From assembly GCA_900548615.1 (NCBI GenBank), contig URKW01000003.1, forward strand, positions 1 through 52,723: DNA of 52,723 nucleotides, given 5' to 3'. Shown piece after piece: positions 29,427-38,093 of this stretch. Source of the stretch: an uncultured Eubacteriales bacterium (GTDB taxonomy: Bacteria; Bacillota; Clostridia; Oscillospirales; Oscillospiraceae). Position 1 is the stretch's first letter. The number at the start of each line of letters is the position of its first letter. The position numbers and the translations under genes were made by a program. The notes under the pieces are model-generated. The model made no database searches, had not been told where the DNA came from, and saw only the letters and a program-made list of their open reading frames with translations.

Positions 29427-29633
29427 TTACTCCGCCTTGTTGGCAGTCTCGTTGACCACGGCCAGCAGCTTGTCCACGTCAACACCGTGCACGGCGCAGG
29501 CTTCTTCCACGGTCTCGCCGCGGGAAGAAGGGCAGCCCAGGCAGTGCATACCGATGGAGAAGAAGATCGGTGCGGTCTGCGGTGCGATGTCAAGAATATC
29601 GCCGATAATGGTATCTTTGGTAATTTCGATCAT
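29427..29633 (-). CDS. DUF1858 domain-containing protein
   Basis: A 68-residue protein, the whole of which is a DUF1858 domain: EITKDTIIGDILDIAPQTAPIFFSIGMHCLGCPSSRGETVEEACAVHGVD. The GMHCLGC Cys pair suggests metal or redox binding; the family is linked to nitrogen/sulfur and hybrid-cluster contexts, but the role is unknown. GGGAGG is 9 nt upstream and a TTGAAA-17-TATACT promoter lies at 29691-29663. Confidence 0.9.
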   Translation of the reverse strand: MIEITKDTIIGDILDIAPQTAPIFFSIGMHCLGCPSSRGETVEEACAVHGVDVDKLLAVVNETANKAE

Positions 29634-29662
29634 AATTTTGACCTCCCAGTGTATTTGAGGAT

Positions 29663-29691
29663 AGTATACCCCAAAATGCCGCAGGTTTCAA
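29663..29691 (-). promoter_or_regulatory. Promoter of the DUF1858 gene
   Basis: Minus strand TTGAAA (29691-29686), 17 nt, TATACT (29668-29663). Confidence 0.8.
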
Positions 29692-29730
29692 CACAAAAAT
29701 ACGGAAAAAATCAATCGACGCTTGTTGCGC

Positions 29731-29775
29731 TTGACAAAATGCACTTTTCCTGCTACTATTTACTTCAAATTTGAA
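29731..29775 (+). promoter_or_regulatory. Promoter and operator of the MarR regulator gene
   Basis: TTGACA (29731-29736), 17 nt, TACTAT (29754-29759). The palindrome TTCAAATTTGAA (29764-29775) covers the transcription start, the usual place for a MarR autorepression site. Confidence 0.8.
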
Positions 29776-29800
29776 TATTACTTTTTTGGAGGAATCTATC

Positions 29801-30232
29801 ATGAATCTCAGCATGGAGTTTTCCCGGAAGGCATCGCTAGCCTATGGCGAAGCGTGCAAACCGCTGTGCCGGGAGCTGAATCTGCCCCAAACAGCCTTTG
29901 ATATCCTGCTGTTTCTGGCAAATAATCCGGCGTACAGCACGGCGGCGGACATTGTGGAGATTCGCAAAATCAAAGCAAATCTTGTGTCAGTAAATGTGGA
30001 TAAGCTGGTGCGGGACGGTTACCTGACCCGCCAGGCCGTGGCAGGCGACCGGCGCAAGACCCGGCTCTGCTGCACGGAGAAGGCACAGCCTATCATCCAA
30101 CAGGGGCGGCAATTGCAGGAGGTGTTTCTGGAGCGGCTGTTCCGCGGGATCGACCCTGTGACAAAGGCGGCATTTTTGAAAACAGTGACCGCGATGAATG
30201 AAAATCTGGACGAACTGTTAAAAGGAGAATGA
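29801..30232 (+). CDS. MarR-family transcriptional regulator
   Basis: A 143-residue winged-helix regulator. Recognition region: YSTAADIVEIRKIKANLVSVNVDKLVRDGYLTRQAVAGDRRKTRLCCTEKAQ, in which the RRKTRL wing is canonical. TTGGAGGAA precedes ATG 29801 by 8 nt. It overlaps the start of the TSUP exporter gene and is the likely sensor for that transporter's substrate. Confidence 0.88.
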   Translation: MNLSMEFSRKASLAYGEACKPLCRELNLPQTAFDILLFLANNPAYSTAADIVEIRKIKANLVSVNVDKLVRDGYLTRQAVAGDRRKTRLCCTEKAQPIIQQGRQLQEVFLERLFRGIDPVTKAAFLKTVTAMNENLDELLKGE

Positions 30233-31014
30233 TGTATATGCAGATCTTATTTACTGTCCTCGTGACTTTCTTTGCCGGAATGGGCGCGGGACTGGGCACC
30301 GGCTTTGCCGGTATGAGCGCTGCCGCCGTCATCAGCCCCATGCTCATCACGTTTCTGGATATGGAGCCCTATATGGCGGTAGGCATCGCGCTGGCGTCCG
30401 ATGTGCTGGCCAGTGCCGTTTCCGCCTATACCTACGGCAAAAACAAAAACCTGGATATCCGCAATGGCCTTATCATGATGGTCAGTGTGCTGGCCTTTAC
30501 CGTGGTGGGCAGCTATGTCGCCAATCTGGTGCCCTCCTCTACCATGGGCGGCTTCTCCGTGTTCATGACGTTCCTGCTGGGCGTCAAATTCATTGTAAAG
30601 CCCGTGATGACCACCAAGGAGGCCATGCTGTCCGTTTCCGCCAGAAAGCGGGTCGTGCAGTCGATCGTATGCGGCACCCTGATTGGTTTTATCTGCGGCT
30701 TCGTGGGAGCCGGCGGCGGCATGATGATGCTGCTGATTTTGACCTCCGTGCTGGGCTATGAGCTGAAAACCGCCGTGGGCACCAGCGTGTTCATCATGAC
30801 CTTCACAGCGCTGACCGGGGCGATCTCCCACTTTGCCATCGGCGGTGCGCCGGACTGGACGGTTCTCGTCCTGTGCGTGGTGTTCACGCTGATCTGGGCG
30901 CGGATCGCCGCTGTGTTCGCCAACAAGGCAACGCCCAAAACGTTGAACCGGGCCACCGGCGTGATCCTTGTGATACTGGGCATTGTGGTGATGCTGTTCA
31001 ACCTGTTGAAGTAA
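30232..31014 (+). CDS. TSUP (TauE/SafE) family transporter
   Basis: A 260-residue membrane protein with eight helices and the repeated GAGLGTGFAG and GFVGAGGGMMMLLIL motifs of this family, which exports or imports sulfite, sulfoacetate, taurine-derived anions or other organic acids. The gene overlaps the MarR stop (ATGATG). AAAGGAG ends 4 nt before ATG 30232; ATG 30238 is also possible. Transported ion is unknown; MarR control points to a stress or substrate-induced exporter. Confidence 0.85.
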   Translation: MYMQILFTVLVTFFAGMGAGLGTGFAGMSAAAVISPMLITFLDMEPYMAVGIALASDVLASAVSAYTYGKNKNLDIRNGLIMMVSVLAFTVVGSYVANLVPSSTMGGFSVFMTFLLGVKFIVKPVMTTKEAMLSVSARKRVVQSIVCGTLIGFICGFVGAGGGMMMLLILTSVLGYELKTAVGTSVFIMTFTALTGAISHFAIGGAPDWTVLVLCVVFTLIWARIAAVFANKATPKTLNRATGVILVILGIVVMLFNLLK

Positions 31015-31059
31015 CCACAGCAGCACTGTGACCGGGTTTGGCATTTCTTTACTTCCCTT

Positions 31060-31095
31060 TCACCGCCATCTATGCTATACTGATAGCTAGTATAG
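31060..31095 (+). promoter_or_regulatory. Extended -10 and inverted repeat before sdaAB
   Basis: TGCTATACT at 31072-31080 is a good extended -10. CTATACT (31075-31081) and AGTATAG (31089-31095) form a 7-bp inverted repeat directly after it, a plausible operator or RNA hairpin 5 nt before the ribosome site. Confidence 0.5.
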
Positions 31096-31112
31096 AATGG
31101 AAGGAGCTTTCC

Positions 31113-31811
31113 ATGGACATTTTTGAGATTCTCGGCCCGGTCATGGTAGGGCCGTCCAGCTCCCACACGGCGGGCGCGGCGCGGATCGGCAGCATGGCCC
31201 GCACACTGCTGGGCAGCACACCGGTAAAGGCCGCCATCCATCTGCACGGCTCCTTTGCCGACACCGGACTGGGCCACGGCACCGACCGTGCGCTGGTGGC
31301 CGGACTGCTGGGCATGAAGCCGGATGATCTCCGTATCCCCTATGCCTTTGAGGAGGCCAAGAAGGCGGGCCTTTCCTACACCATCGACGTGGTGGAGCTG
31401 CGGGACGCTCATCCCAACACCGCGCTGATCGAGGTCTGGGGCACAGAGGACAAGCATCTGGAAATGCAGGCCTCCAGTTTAGGCGGCGGCCGCATTATGG
31501 TGGATAAGCTGGACGGCATCAACGTGAATTTCACCGGCGCCTACAACACGCTGGTGATTCGCAATCTGGATTACTATTCCTCCGAAGCCGCCGTGACCAC
31601 CATTTTGAGCCAGTTCCGCATCAACATCGCCAACATGAGCATGTGGCGGCACAAGCGGGGCGGCGACGCGCTGATGATCATTGAAACAGACCAGCATATC
31701 AAGCCGGAGCAGGTCACATTTATCGGTCAGCTGCCGGGCATTCTGTCCATAACCTACTACGATAAGGAGGAGGATGACGATGTCTCTGGATTCGATGAAG
31801 GAAATCTTTGA
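31113..31811 (+). CDS. sdaAB: L-serine ammonia-lyase, iron-sulfur-dependent, beta subunit
   Basis: A 232-residue subunit of the two-chain [4Fe-4S] serine dehydratase that turns L-serine into pyruvate and ammonia. VMVGPSSSHTAGA is the family signature. The C-terminal half (YNTLVIRNLDYYSSEAAVTTILSQFRINIANMSMWR) is an ACT-type domain. ATG 31113 has AAGGAG 8 nt upstream. It overlaps sdaAA by 32 bp. Confidence 0.95.
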   Translation: MDIFEILGPVMVGPSSSHTAGAARIGSMARTLLGSTPVKAAIHLHGSFADTGLGHGTDRALVAGLLGMKPDDLRIPYAFEEAKKAGLSYTIDVVELRDAHPNTALIEVWGTEDKHLEMQASSLGGGRIMVDKLDGINVNFTGAYNTLVIRNLDYYSSEAAVTTILSQFRINIANMSMWRHKRGGDALMIIETDQHIKPEQVTFIGQLPGILSITYYDKEEDDDVSGFDEGNL

Positions 31812-32655
31812 CCTGATGGCCGAAAAGAACAAACCCTTCTGGGAGGTCGTGCTGGAGGATGACATGGAGACCCGGCAGGTCACGCGAAACCAGTCCATGG
31901 CAAAAATGCTGCTGACGTGGCAGGCCATGGCGGACGCGGCAGACAGCTATACTGGCCGCAAGCGTTCCGTCAGCGGTCTGGTAGGCGGCGATGGCATGAA
32001 AATGCGGCAGTACTGCATCAAGGGCGAAGCTCTCAGCGGCGGCTATGTCAGCGAGGTCATTGCCGAGGCTCTGAGCATGGCGGAATCCAACGCCTGCATG
32101 CGCCGCATCGTGGCGGCTCCCACGGCAGGCGCCTGCGGCGTACTTCCGGCGGTGCTGCTGCCCCTGTGCAAATATGAGGAATTGAGCCAGCACCAGCTGT
32201 TGGAGGCACTGTACGTGGCCAGCGGCATCGGCGCGGTGATCGCCTATCGGGCCTGCATCGCCGGTGCTTCCGGCGGCTGTCAGGCGGAGATCGGCACCGC
32301 TTCCGCCATGGCGGCAGGCGCGCTGGTGGCCCTACGGGGCGGCAGCGGCGCACAGATCGGCCACGCGGTGGCCATGGCGCTGAAAAACCTGATGGGTCTG
32401 GTGTGCGACCCGGTGGCGGGACTGGTGGAGATCCCCTGCGTGAAGCGCAATGTGATCGGCGCGGTGAATGCCGTCAGCGTGGCGGATATGGCAATGGCCG
32501 GCATCGAGAGCCGTATCCCCGTGGACGAGGTGATCGACGCCATGGGCGAGGTCGGCCGCCGCATGCCGGTGGAGTTCCGCGAGACGGCGCTGGGCGGTCT
32601 GGCCGCCACGCCCACAGGACGCGCTATCAAAAAACGGATGCATAAGCCCCAATAA
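31780..32655 (+). CDS. sdaAA: L-serine ammonia-lyase, iron-sulfur-dependent, alpha subunit
   Basis: A 291-residue alpha subunit carrying the iron-sulfur cluster. PTAGACGVLPAVLL, GASGGCQAEIGTASAMAAGALVALRGG and LVCDPVAGLVEIPCVKRN hold the cluster cysteines. AAGGAGGAGG is 7 nt before ATG 31780, which is preferred to the upstream ATG 31774. Pyruvate made here can go straight to the PFOR encoded downstream, giving acetyl-CoA and reduced ferredoxin. Confidence 0.95.
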   Translation: MSLDSMKEIFDLMAEKNKPFWEVVLEDDMETRQVTRNQSMAKMLLTWQAMADAADSYTGRKRSVSGLVGGDGMKMRQYCIKGEALSGGYVSEVIAEALSMAESNACMRRIVAAPTAGACGVLPAVLLPLCKYEELSQHQLLEALYVASGIGAVIAYRACIAGASGGCQAEIGTASAMAAGALVALRGGSGAQIGHAVAMALKNLMGLVCDPVAGLVEIPCVKRNVIGAVNAVSVADMAMAGIESRIPVDEVIDAMGEVGRRMPVEFRETALGGLAATPTGRAIKKRMHKPQ

Positions 32656-32726
32656 TCAGCCCTCATTTTACCTGTATTCATCGTTCAAATCTGACGACGA
32701 GGCATAATGCCGGAAAGGAGCATTCT

Positions 32727-33056
32727 ATGCTGCTATTTCACTCCATCCGTGCTCTGTCCAGCTTCTGGGAGTTTGGCGAAATGGTATTTCTGATCCCTGC
32801 CGCGCTGGTGATAGCGCTGCTGTTACAGGCCGTGATCTTCCGGAACCAAAGGCGTCCGTGGTTGCCCATCGCCGTGATCGGCGGACTGCTGGTACTGTGC
32901 GATGTTACGGCTTCTCTCATCATTCTCAAGCTGGAGCGGGCCGCTCTGGGCGTCGCGTTTCTGGGCATGGCGGTGGAAGCGTTTCTGCTGGCAGTCATTA
33001 TCGGCCTTGCCATCGGGCTGCTGGTCAGTCTGCCGATGAAGAAAAAGGCGGCGTAA
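32727..33056 (+). CDS. Small membrane protein (109 residues)
   Basis: Three hydrophobic helices (about 18-36, 46-66, 76-100) with a basic KKKAA C-terminus. No family is recognised. GGAAAGGAG is present. It lies 71 nt after sdaAA and could be a helper of the same unit or independent. Confidence 0.65.
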   Translation: MLLFHSIRALSSFWEFGEMVFLIPAALVIALLLQAVIFRNQRRPWLPIAVIGGLLVLCDVTASLIILKLERAALGVAFLGMAVEAFLLAVIIGLAIGLLVSLPMKKKAA

Positions 33057-33072
33057 AAATCTTATTACCATA

Positions 33073-33106
33073 AAAAATATCCGGTGCTTTCGCACCGGAT
33101 ATTTTT
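33073..33106. terminator. Bidirectional terminator before nifJ
   Basis: AAAAATATCCGGTGC and its exact complement (15 bp) flank TTTC, with A-run and T-run ends. Confidence 0.93.
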
Positions 33107-33125
33107 ATGGACTTTACGGAAAAAC

Positions 33126-36100
33126 TCAGTTCTCGCTGCGGCGCTTGTAGGACTCGTACTTAGTCTTGGCGTCCTCCTCCGCCTCGGCAAACAGGGTCTT
33201 AGCGTTTTCGGGGAAGCTCAGCTCCAGAGAAGCGTAACGTACCTCGCCCTTCATGAAGTCGTACAGCGGCATGGTAGGCTCCTTGGAATCCAGGGTGAAC
33301 TTCTTGGTGCTGGGATCGTAACGGTACAGGTTCCAGTAACCGGAAGCGACGGCGTCCTTCATCTCCTGCTGGACATTGTTCATACCCTTCTTGATGCCGT
33401 GGTTGATGCAGGGCGCGTAGCAGATCACCAGAGACGGGCCCTTGTGGGCTTCGGCTTCCTTGATGGCCTTGATGAGCTGGTTGGGGTTGGCGCCCATGGA
33501 GCACTGGGCCACATAGACGTTGTCGTAGGTCATCATCAGCATGCCAAGGTCTTTCTTCTTGGTCTTCTTACCGCTGGCCTGGAACTGGGCCACAGCGCCC
33601 ACGGGGGTGGCCTTGGAGGACTGTCCGCCGGTGTTGGAGTACACCTCGGTATCCACCAGCAGCACGTTCACATCCTCGCCCATGGCGAAAACGTGATCCA
33701 GACCGCCGTAGCCGATATCGTAGGCCCAGCCGTCGCCGCCGTACATCCACATGGTCTTCTTGGACAGATCCTTCTTGCGCTTCAGGATCTCGTCCACCAG
33801 CTTCTGCTCGTCGGCGGAGAACTTGCTGTTCTCCAGCACGGCAACCAGAGCGGCGGTGGCGGGGGTGGAAGCATCCAGATTGTCGTAGGTCTCCAGATAC
33901 TTGGCGATGGCGGCCTTAACAGCCTCGTCCTTGGTAAGGGCATCCAGCTCCTTCACATAGCCGGTAACGCAGTCGCGCAGCTGCTTGACAGCCAGACACA
34001 TACCATAGGAGAATTCGGCATTGTTCTCGAACAGGGAGTTACTCCAAGCAACACCCTTGCCCTCCTGGTTCTTGCAGTAGGGAACGCAGGGCATTGCCGC
34101 GCCCCATGCCTGGGTGCAGCCGGTGGCGTTGGCCAGATACATCTTGTCGCCGAACAGCTGGGTCAGCAGCTTGATATAGGGCGTCTCGCCGCAGCCGGCG
34201 CAAGCGCCGTTAAACTCCACCAGAGGCTGCTTGAACTGGCTGCCCTTCAGGCTGAACTTATCCACCTTGTCACCCTTGATGGGCAGGTTGAACAGGTACT
34301 CCCAGTTAGTCTGATCCAGAGACACCTCGTGAGTGGGAACCATCTTCAGCGCCTTGCCGCTCTTGGGGCAGGAGGAAACGCAGCTGCCGCAGCTGGTGCA
34401 GTCCAGCGTGGACACGCCCATGGCGTACTTCATACCGGCCAGCTGCGGGCCCTTGGCATCCACCATCACCAGCCCCTCGGGGGCATTGGCGGCTTCGGCC
34501 TCGTCCAGCAGGAAGGGACGGATGACGGCGTGGGGGCAGACGAAGGAGCACATGTTGCACTGCAGGCACTCAGTAGCGTCCCACACAGGCAGATGGGTGG
34601 CGATGCCGCGCTTCTCATAGCGGGAGGTGCCCAGCGGCATGGTGCCGTCCTCCATGCCCTTGAAGGCGGAGACAGGCAGGTTATCGCCCTTCTGTGCGTT
34701 AATGGGCACCAGAATGTTCTTGATGACGTAGGGCAGATTATCGGCAGCGGGCTTGATGGCGGCGCCGGACAGGTTCTTCCACTCGGGCTTCACCTTGACC
34801 TCCACCAGCGAGTTGATACCGGCGTCCACGGCGGCGATGTTCATGTTGACGATCTTCTCGCCCTTCAGGCCGTAGGTCTTCTTGACGGCGGCCTTCATGT
34901 GCTCCACGGCATCCTCAACGGGGATGACGTTGGCCAGCTTGAAGAAAGCGGCCTGCAGCACCATGTTGGAGCGATTGCCCAGACCCAGCGCCTGAGACTC
35001 CTTGTTGGCGTCAATGATGTAGAACTTGATATCATTCTCGGCAATGTACTTCAGGATATCGCCGGGGATGTGCTGCTCCAACTCGCTCTCCGTCCACTCG
35101 CAGTTCAGCAGAAAGCTGCCGTGGGGCTTCAGCTCGGAGATAATGTCGTACTTGGTCAGATACGTCTGGTTGTGGCAGGCGATGAAGTCCGCGTTGGAGA
35201 CATAGTAGGTAGAGCTGATGGGGTGCTTGCCGAAGCGCAGGTGGCTCTTGGTGATACCGAAGGACTTCTTGGTATCATACTCGAAGTACGCCTGGCAGTA
35301 CATGTCGGTGGTCTCGCCGATGATCTTGATGGAGTTCTTGTTGGCGCCCACGGTACCGTCGGAGCCCAGACCCCAGAACTTGCAGGCGATGGTGCCTTCC
35401 GGCTCGGTCAGCAGCGGTGCGCCGATGGGAAGGGACAGGTGGGTCACATCGTCCTCGATACCGATGGTGAAGTGGTTCTTCGGCTCCTCCAGCGTCAGGT
35501 TGTCGAACACGGCCTTGATCTGGGCGGGAGTGGTGTCCTTGGAGGACAGGCCGTAACGGCCGGCGTAGATCAGAGGACGGTTGGCGTCGTTGATGTAGGC
35601 GGCGCAGATATCCTCATACAGAGGCTCACCGATGGAACCGGCTTCCTTCACGCGGTCCAGAACAGCGATCTTCTTCACCGTCTTGGGCATGGCGGAGAGC
35701 AGATGCTTGGCGGAGAAGGGACGGAACAGGTGTACCTGCAGGAAGCCCACCTTCTCGCCCTTGGCGTTCAGGTAGTTGACGACCTCCTGTGCGCAGCCGG
35801 ACACGGAGCCCATGGCCACAATGACGCGCTCGGCGTCGGGTGCGCCGTAGTAGTTGAACAGGTGGTACTCGCGGCCGGTCAGCTTGCTGATCTGGGCCAT
35901 GTAGTCCTCCACCACGTCGGGCAGGTTGGCGTAGTCGGTATTGTTGGACTCGCGCAGCTGGAAGTAGATGTCGGGGTTATCCACCAGAGAGCGCATGCGG
36001 GGATCCTCAGGATTCAGGGCGTTGGCACGGAACTTGGCCAAGGCCTCATAGTCCACCAGCTTGGCGTACTCGTCGTAATCCAGCACGTCGATCTTCTGGA

Positions 36101-36638
36101 TCTCGTGGCTGGTACGGAAGCCGTCAAAGAAGTGCAGGAAGGGGATGCGGGCCTTGATGGCGCTCAGGTGGGCCACGGCGGCCAGATCGGCGGCCTGCTG
36201 GACGCTGCCGCTGCTCAGCAGGGCAAAGCCCGTCTGGCGGCAGTTCATCACGTCGGAGTGATCGCCGAAGATGGAGAACGCGTGGGTACCCACGGTACGG
36301 GACGCCACATGCAGCACGCCGGGCAGACGCTCGCCGGAGATACGGTGCATGGTGGGGATCATCAGCATCAGACCCTGGGAAGCGGTGAAGCTGGTGGCCA
36401 GGGCACCGGCCTCCAGTGCGCCGTGGCAGGCACCGCAGGCACCGGCCTCGGACTGCATCTCCACCAGACGGACGGTCTGGCCGAAGATGTTCTTCTTACC
36501 CTTGGCCGACCACTCGTCGGCATGCTCCGCCATGGGGCTGGACGGGGTGATGGGGTAGATGGCAGCAACTTCTGAGAAGGCATATGCCACATATGCCGCC
36601 GCTTCGTTACCGTCGCAGATCTTCATGAGCTTACTCAT
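33126..36638 (-). CDS. nifJ: Pyruvate:ferredoxin (flavodoxin) oxidoreductase, single-chain
   Basis: A 1170-residue fused PFOR that oxidatively decarboxylates pyruvate to acetyl-CoA while reducing ferredoxin. N-terminal domain I begins MKICDGNEAAAYVAYAFSEVAAIYPITPSSPM. Two ferredoxin motifs lie at about 690 (CLQCNMCSFVCP) and 745 (CTSCGSCVSSCP), and the TPP domain holds CAGCGETPY at about 808 plus the ATGCTQAWG cluster Cys. Domain order and length fit the anaerobic Clostridia enzyme. ATG 36638 is used since GAGGAGG stands 8 nt before it. Very strong codon bias suggests heavy expression. Confidence 0.97.
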   Translation of the reverse strand: MSKLMKICDGNEAAAYVAYAFSEVAAIYPITPSSPMAEHADEWSAKGKKNIFGQTVRLVEMQSEAGACGACHGALEAGALATSFTASQGLMLMIPTMHRISGERLPGVLHVASRTVGTHAFSIFGDHSDVMNCRQTGFALLSSGSVQQAADLAAVAHLSAIKARIPFLHFFDGFRTSHEIQKIDVLDYDEYAKLVDYEALAKFRANALNPEDPRMRSLVDNPDIYFQLRESNNTDYANLPDVVEDYMAQISKLTGREYHLFNYYGAPDAERVIVAMGSVSGCAQEVVNYLNAKGEKVGFLQVHLFRPFSAKHLLSAMPKTVKKIAVLDRVKEAGSIGEPLYEDICAAYINDANRPLIYAGRYGLSSKDTTPAQIKAVFDNLTLEEPKNHFTIGIEDDVTHLSLPIGAPLLTEPEGTIACKFWGLGSDGTVGANKNSIKIIGETTDMYCQAYFEYDTKKSFGITKSHLRFGKHPISSTYYVSNADFIACHNQTYLTKYDIISELKPHGSFLLNCEWTESELEQHIPGDILKYIAENDIKFYIIDANKESQALGLGNRSNMVLQAAFFKLANVIPVEDAVEHMKAAVKKTYGLKGEKIVNMNIAAVDAGINSLVEVKVKPEWKNLSGAAIKPAADNLPYVIKNILVPINAQKGDNLPVSAFKGMEDGTMPLGTSRYEKRGIATHLPVWDATECLQCNMCSFVCPHAVIRPFLLDEAEAANAPEGLVMVDAKGPQLAGMKYAMGVSTLDCTSCGSCVSSCPKSGKALKMVPTHEVSLDQTNWEYLFNLPIKGDKVDKFSLKGSQFKQPLVEFNGACAGCGETPYIKLLTQLFGDKMYLANATGCTQAWGAAMPCVPYCKNQEGKGVAWSNSLFENNAEFSYGMCLAVKQLRDCVTGYVKELDALTKDEAVKAAIAKYLETYDNLDASTPATAALVAVLENSKFSADEQKLVDEILKRKKDLSKKTMWMYGGDGWAYDIGYGGLDHVFAMGEDVNVLLVDTEVYSNTGGQSSKATPVGAVAQFQASGKKTKKKDLGMLMMTYDNVYVAQCSMGANPNQLIKAIKEAEAHKGPSLVICYAPCINHGIKKGMNNVQQEMKDAVASGYWNLYRYDPSTKKFTLDSKEPTMPLYDFMKGEVRYASLELSFPENAKTLFAEAEEDAKTKYESYKRRSEN

Positions 36639-36713
36639 TTCTCTTTTTTCCTCCTCTTTATTCCGGTGGTTTCTGCTGAGGAAACAGCGAAAGCACACAG
36701 ATATACAATTTAC

Positions 36714-36741
36714 ATGGTAACACTTTTCAGGGGAAAGTCAA
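36714..36741 (-). promoter_or_regulatory. nifJ promoter
   Basis: Minus strand TTGACT (36741-36736), 16 nt, TACCAT (36719-36714), about 75 nt before the start codon. Confidence 0.6.
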
Positions 36742-36801
36742 TTCAGGTGGCCGGATTTCTGCATTTTCCCCGATGTGGGGTAAATTTTTTTGTGAAAAAC
36801 G

Positions 36802-38070
36802 TCAAATCACCACAGGCTTACCATCAAAAGCAAGCCGCCCGTTCTTTACGGTCACGCTGCCTCCCAGACGGTTGGGATAGTCGCCGTCCGGCAGCTCTAC
36901 CGCCACATCGGCCGCGCCCTGTCCGCACAGGTCGAATACGCCCAGCGCCTTGCCCTCCGGGCCCTCGTAATGTCCCAGCAGCAGGCCGTTTCTCTCCTCC
37001 AGCCAATAGCCGCCGGTGATGGGCAGCGTCTGCTTCAGCTCCTTCAGCTTTCGCAGATAGAGCTGCATGTCCCGCTGCATGTCGCCATAGTTGCTCTGAT
37101 TTTCAAAGAAGTCCACCCGTTCCTTGGGGGCGTATTCCATGCCGCTGTAGAGCATCACAGTGCCCCGCTGGAAGTAGAGGAACGCCACCCAGTTGTCCAG
37201 CTGGGTATCGTCCCTCATCCAGCTGGCGGCACGGGGTGTGTCGTGATTTTCCAGATACCGGGCTTTGACGTAGCTGCCGGGATAGGTCAGCTCCTGATAG
37301 GTCAGGATATCCGCGTACTCCCGCAGACTCACCTTTCCGGTCAGCACGCCCTCATAGAAGGGCCAAACGTCGTAATCATAGGTAAGGTCGAACACGGACT
37401 GCACCTCGGTATCCGTGGCGCAGTAAGCGCCCATCCTCCGCATGGCCAAAACATGAGCGCCGTGAACGCTCTCCGCCAGCCAGATACAGCCGGGACGGAC
37501 GGTCTCCACCTCGTCACGGGCCTGCCGCCAGAACTCCACCGGCACAGCGCTGGCTACATCACAGCGGAAGCCATCCACGATGGCAGCCCACTGCTTCAGC
37601 GTATCGATCTGATAGCGCCACAGGTCGCGGTTGCTGTAATCCAGATCCACAATATCCCACCAGTCGGCCACCTTGCGGGTGGGTCTTCCCTGCTCGTCCC
37701 GCAAAAAGAACTCCGGGTGCGTCTCCGCCAGCACGGAGTCCGGCGAGGTATGGTTATACACTACGTCGATGATGCACTTCATGCCCCGGTCGTGGATGGC
37801 GTCCACCAGATGGCACAGGTCGTCCACGGTGCCCATGTCGGGGTTCACCGCCCGGTAATCCCGGATGGCGTAGGGGCTGCCCATGGTGCCCTTGCGGCCC
37901 TCCTCACCAATGGGATGGATGGGCATCAGCCACAGGATATCCGCACCCAGCGCTTTCAGGCGGTCGAGATCGCCCTCCAGCGCACGGAACGTGCCCTCCT
38001 TGGTGTGTCCTCGAACAAACACGCTGTAGATCACCTGCCGCCGCAGGGAGAGATCGGTGTTAACTGCCAT
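36802..38070 (-). CDS. GH13 alpha-amylase-family glycosidase
   Basis: A 422-residue TIM-barrel glycosyl hydrolase. DVVYNHTS (102-109), nucleophile Asp171 in GFRCDVAS, acid/base Glu200 in WLAES, and Asp277 in ENHD are the four conserved regions. The short C-terminal beta domain lacks extra carbohydrate modules and there is no signal peptide, so it acts inside the cell on maltodextrin or glycogen breakdown products. SD AAGGAGG is present. It is the last gene of the murD-yunB-ligA run. Confidence 0.9.
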   Translation of the reverse strand: MAVNTDLSLRRQVIYSVFVRGHTKEGTFRALEGDLDRLKALGADILWLMPIHPIGEEGRKGTMGSPYAIRDYRAVNPDMGTVDDLCHLVDAIHDRGMKCIIDVVYNHTSPDSVLAETHPEFFLRDEQGRPTRKVADWWDIVDLDYSNRDLWRYQIDTLKQWAAIVDGFRCDVASAVPVEFWRQARDEVETVRPGCIWLAESVHGAHVLAMRRMGAYCATDTEVQSVFDLTYDYDVWPFYEGVLTGKVSLREYADILTYQELTYPGSYVKARYLENHDTPRAASWMRDDTQLDNWVAFLYFQRGTVMLYSGMEYAPKERVDFFENQSNYGDMQRDMQLYLRKLKELKQTLPITGGYWLEERNGLLLGHYEGPEGKALGVFDLCGQGAADVAVELPDGDYPNRLGGSVTVKNGRLAFDGKPVVI

Positions 38071-38093
38071 GCGAAAGCCCTCCTTTTTGAATA

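Noticed and set aside
33084..36575. 1163-codon open frame on the plus strand opposite nifJ
   Set aside because: It mirrors the codon pattern of a strongly biased GC-rich gene; composition is Gly/Leu/His/Val-rich with no domain, and nifJ has full motifs.
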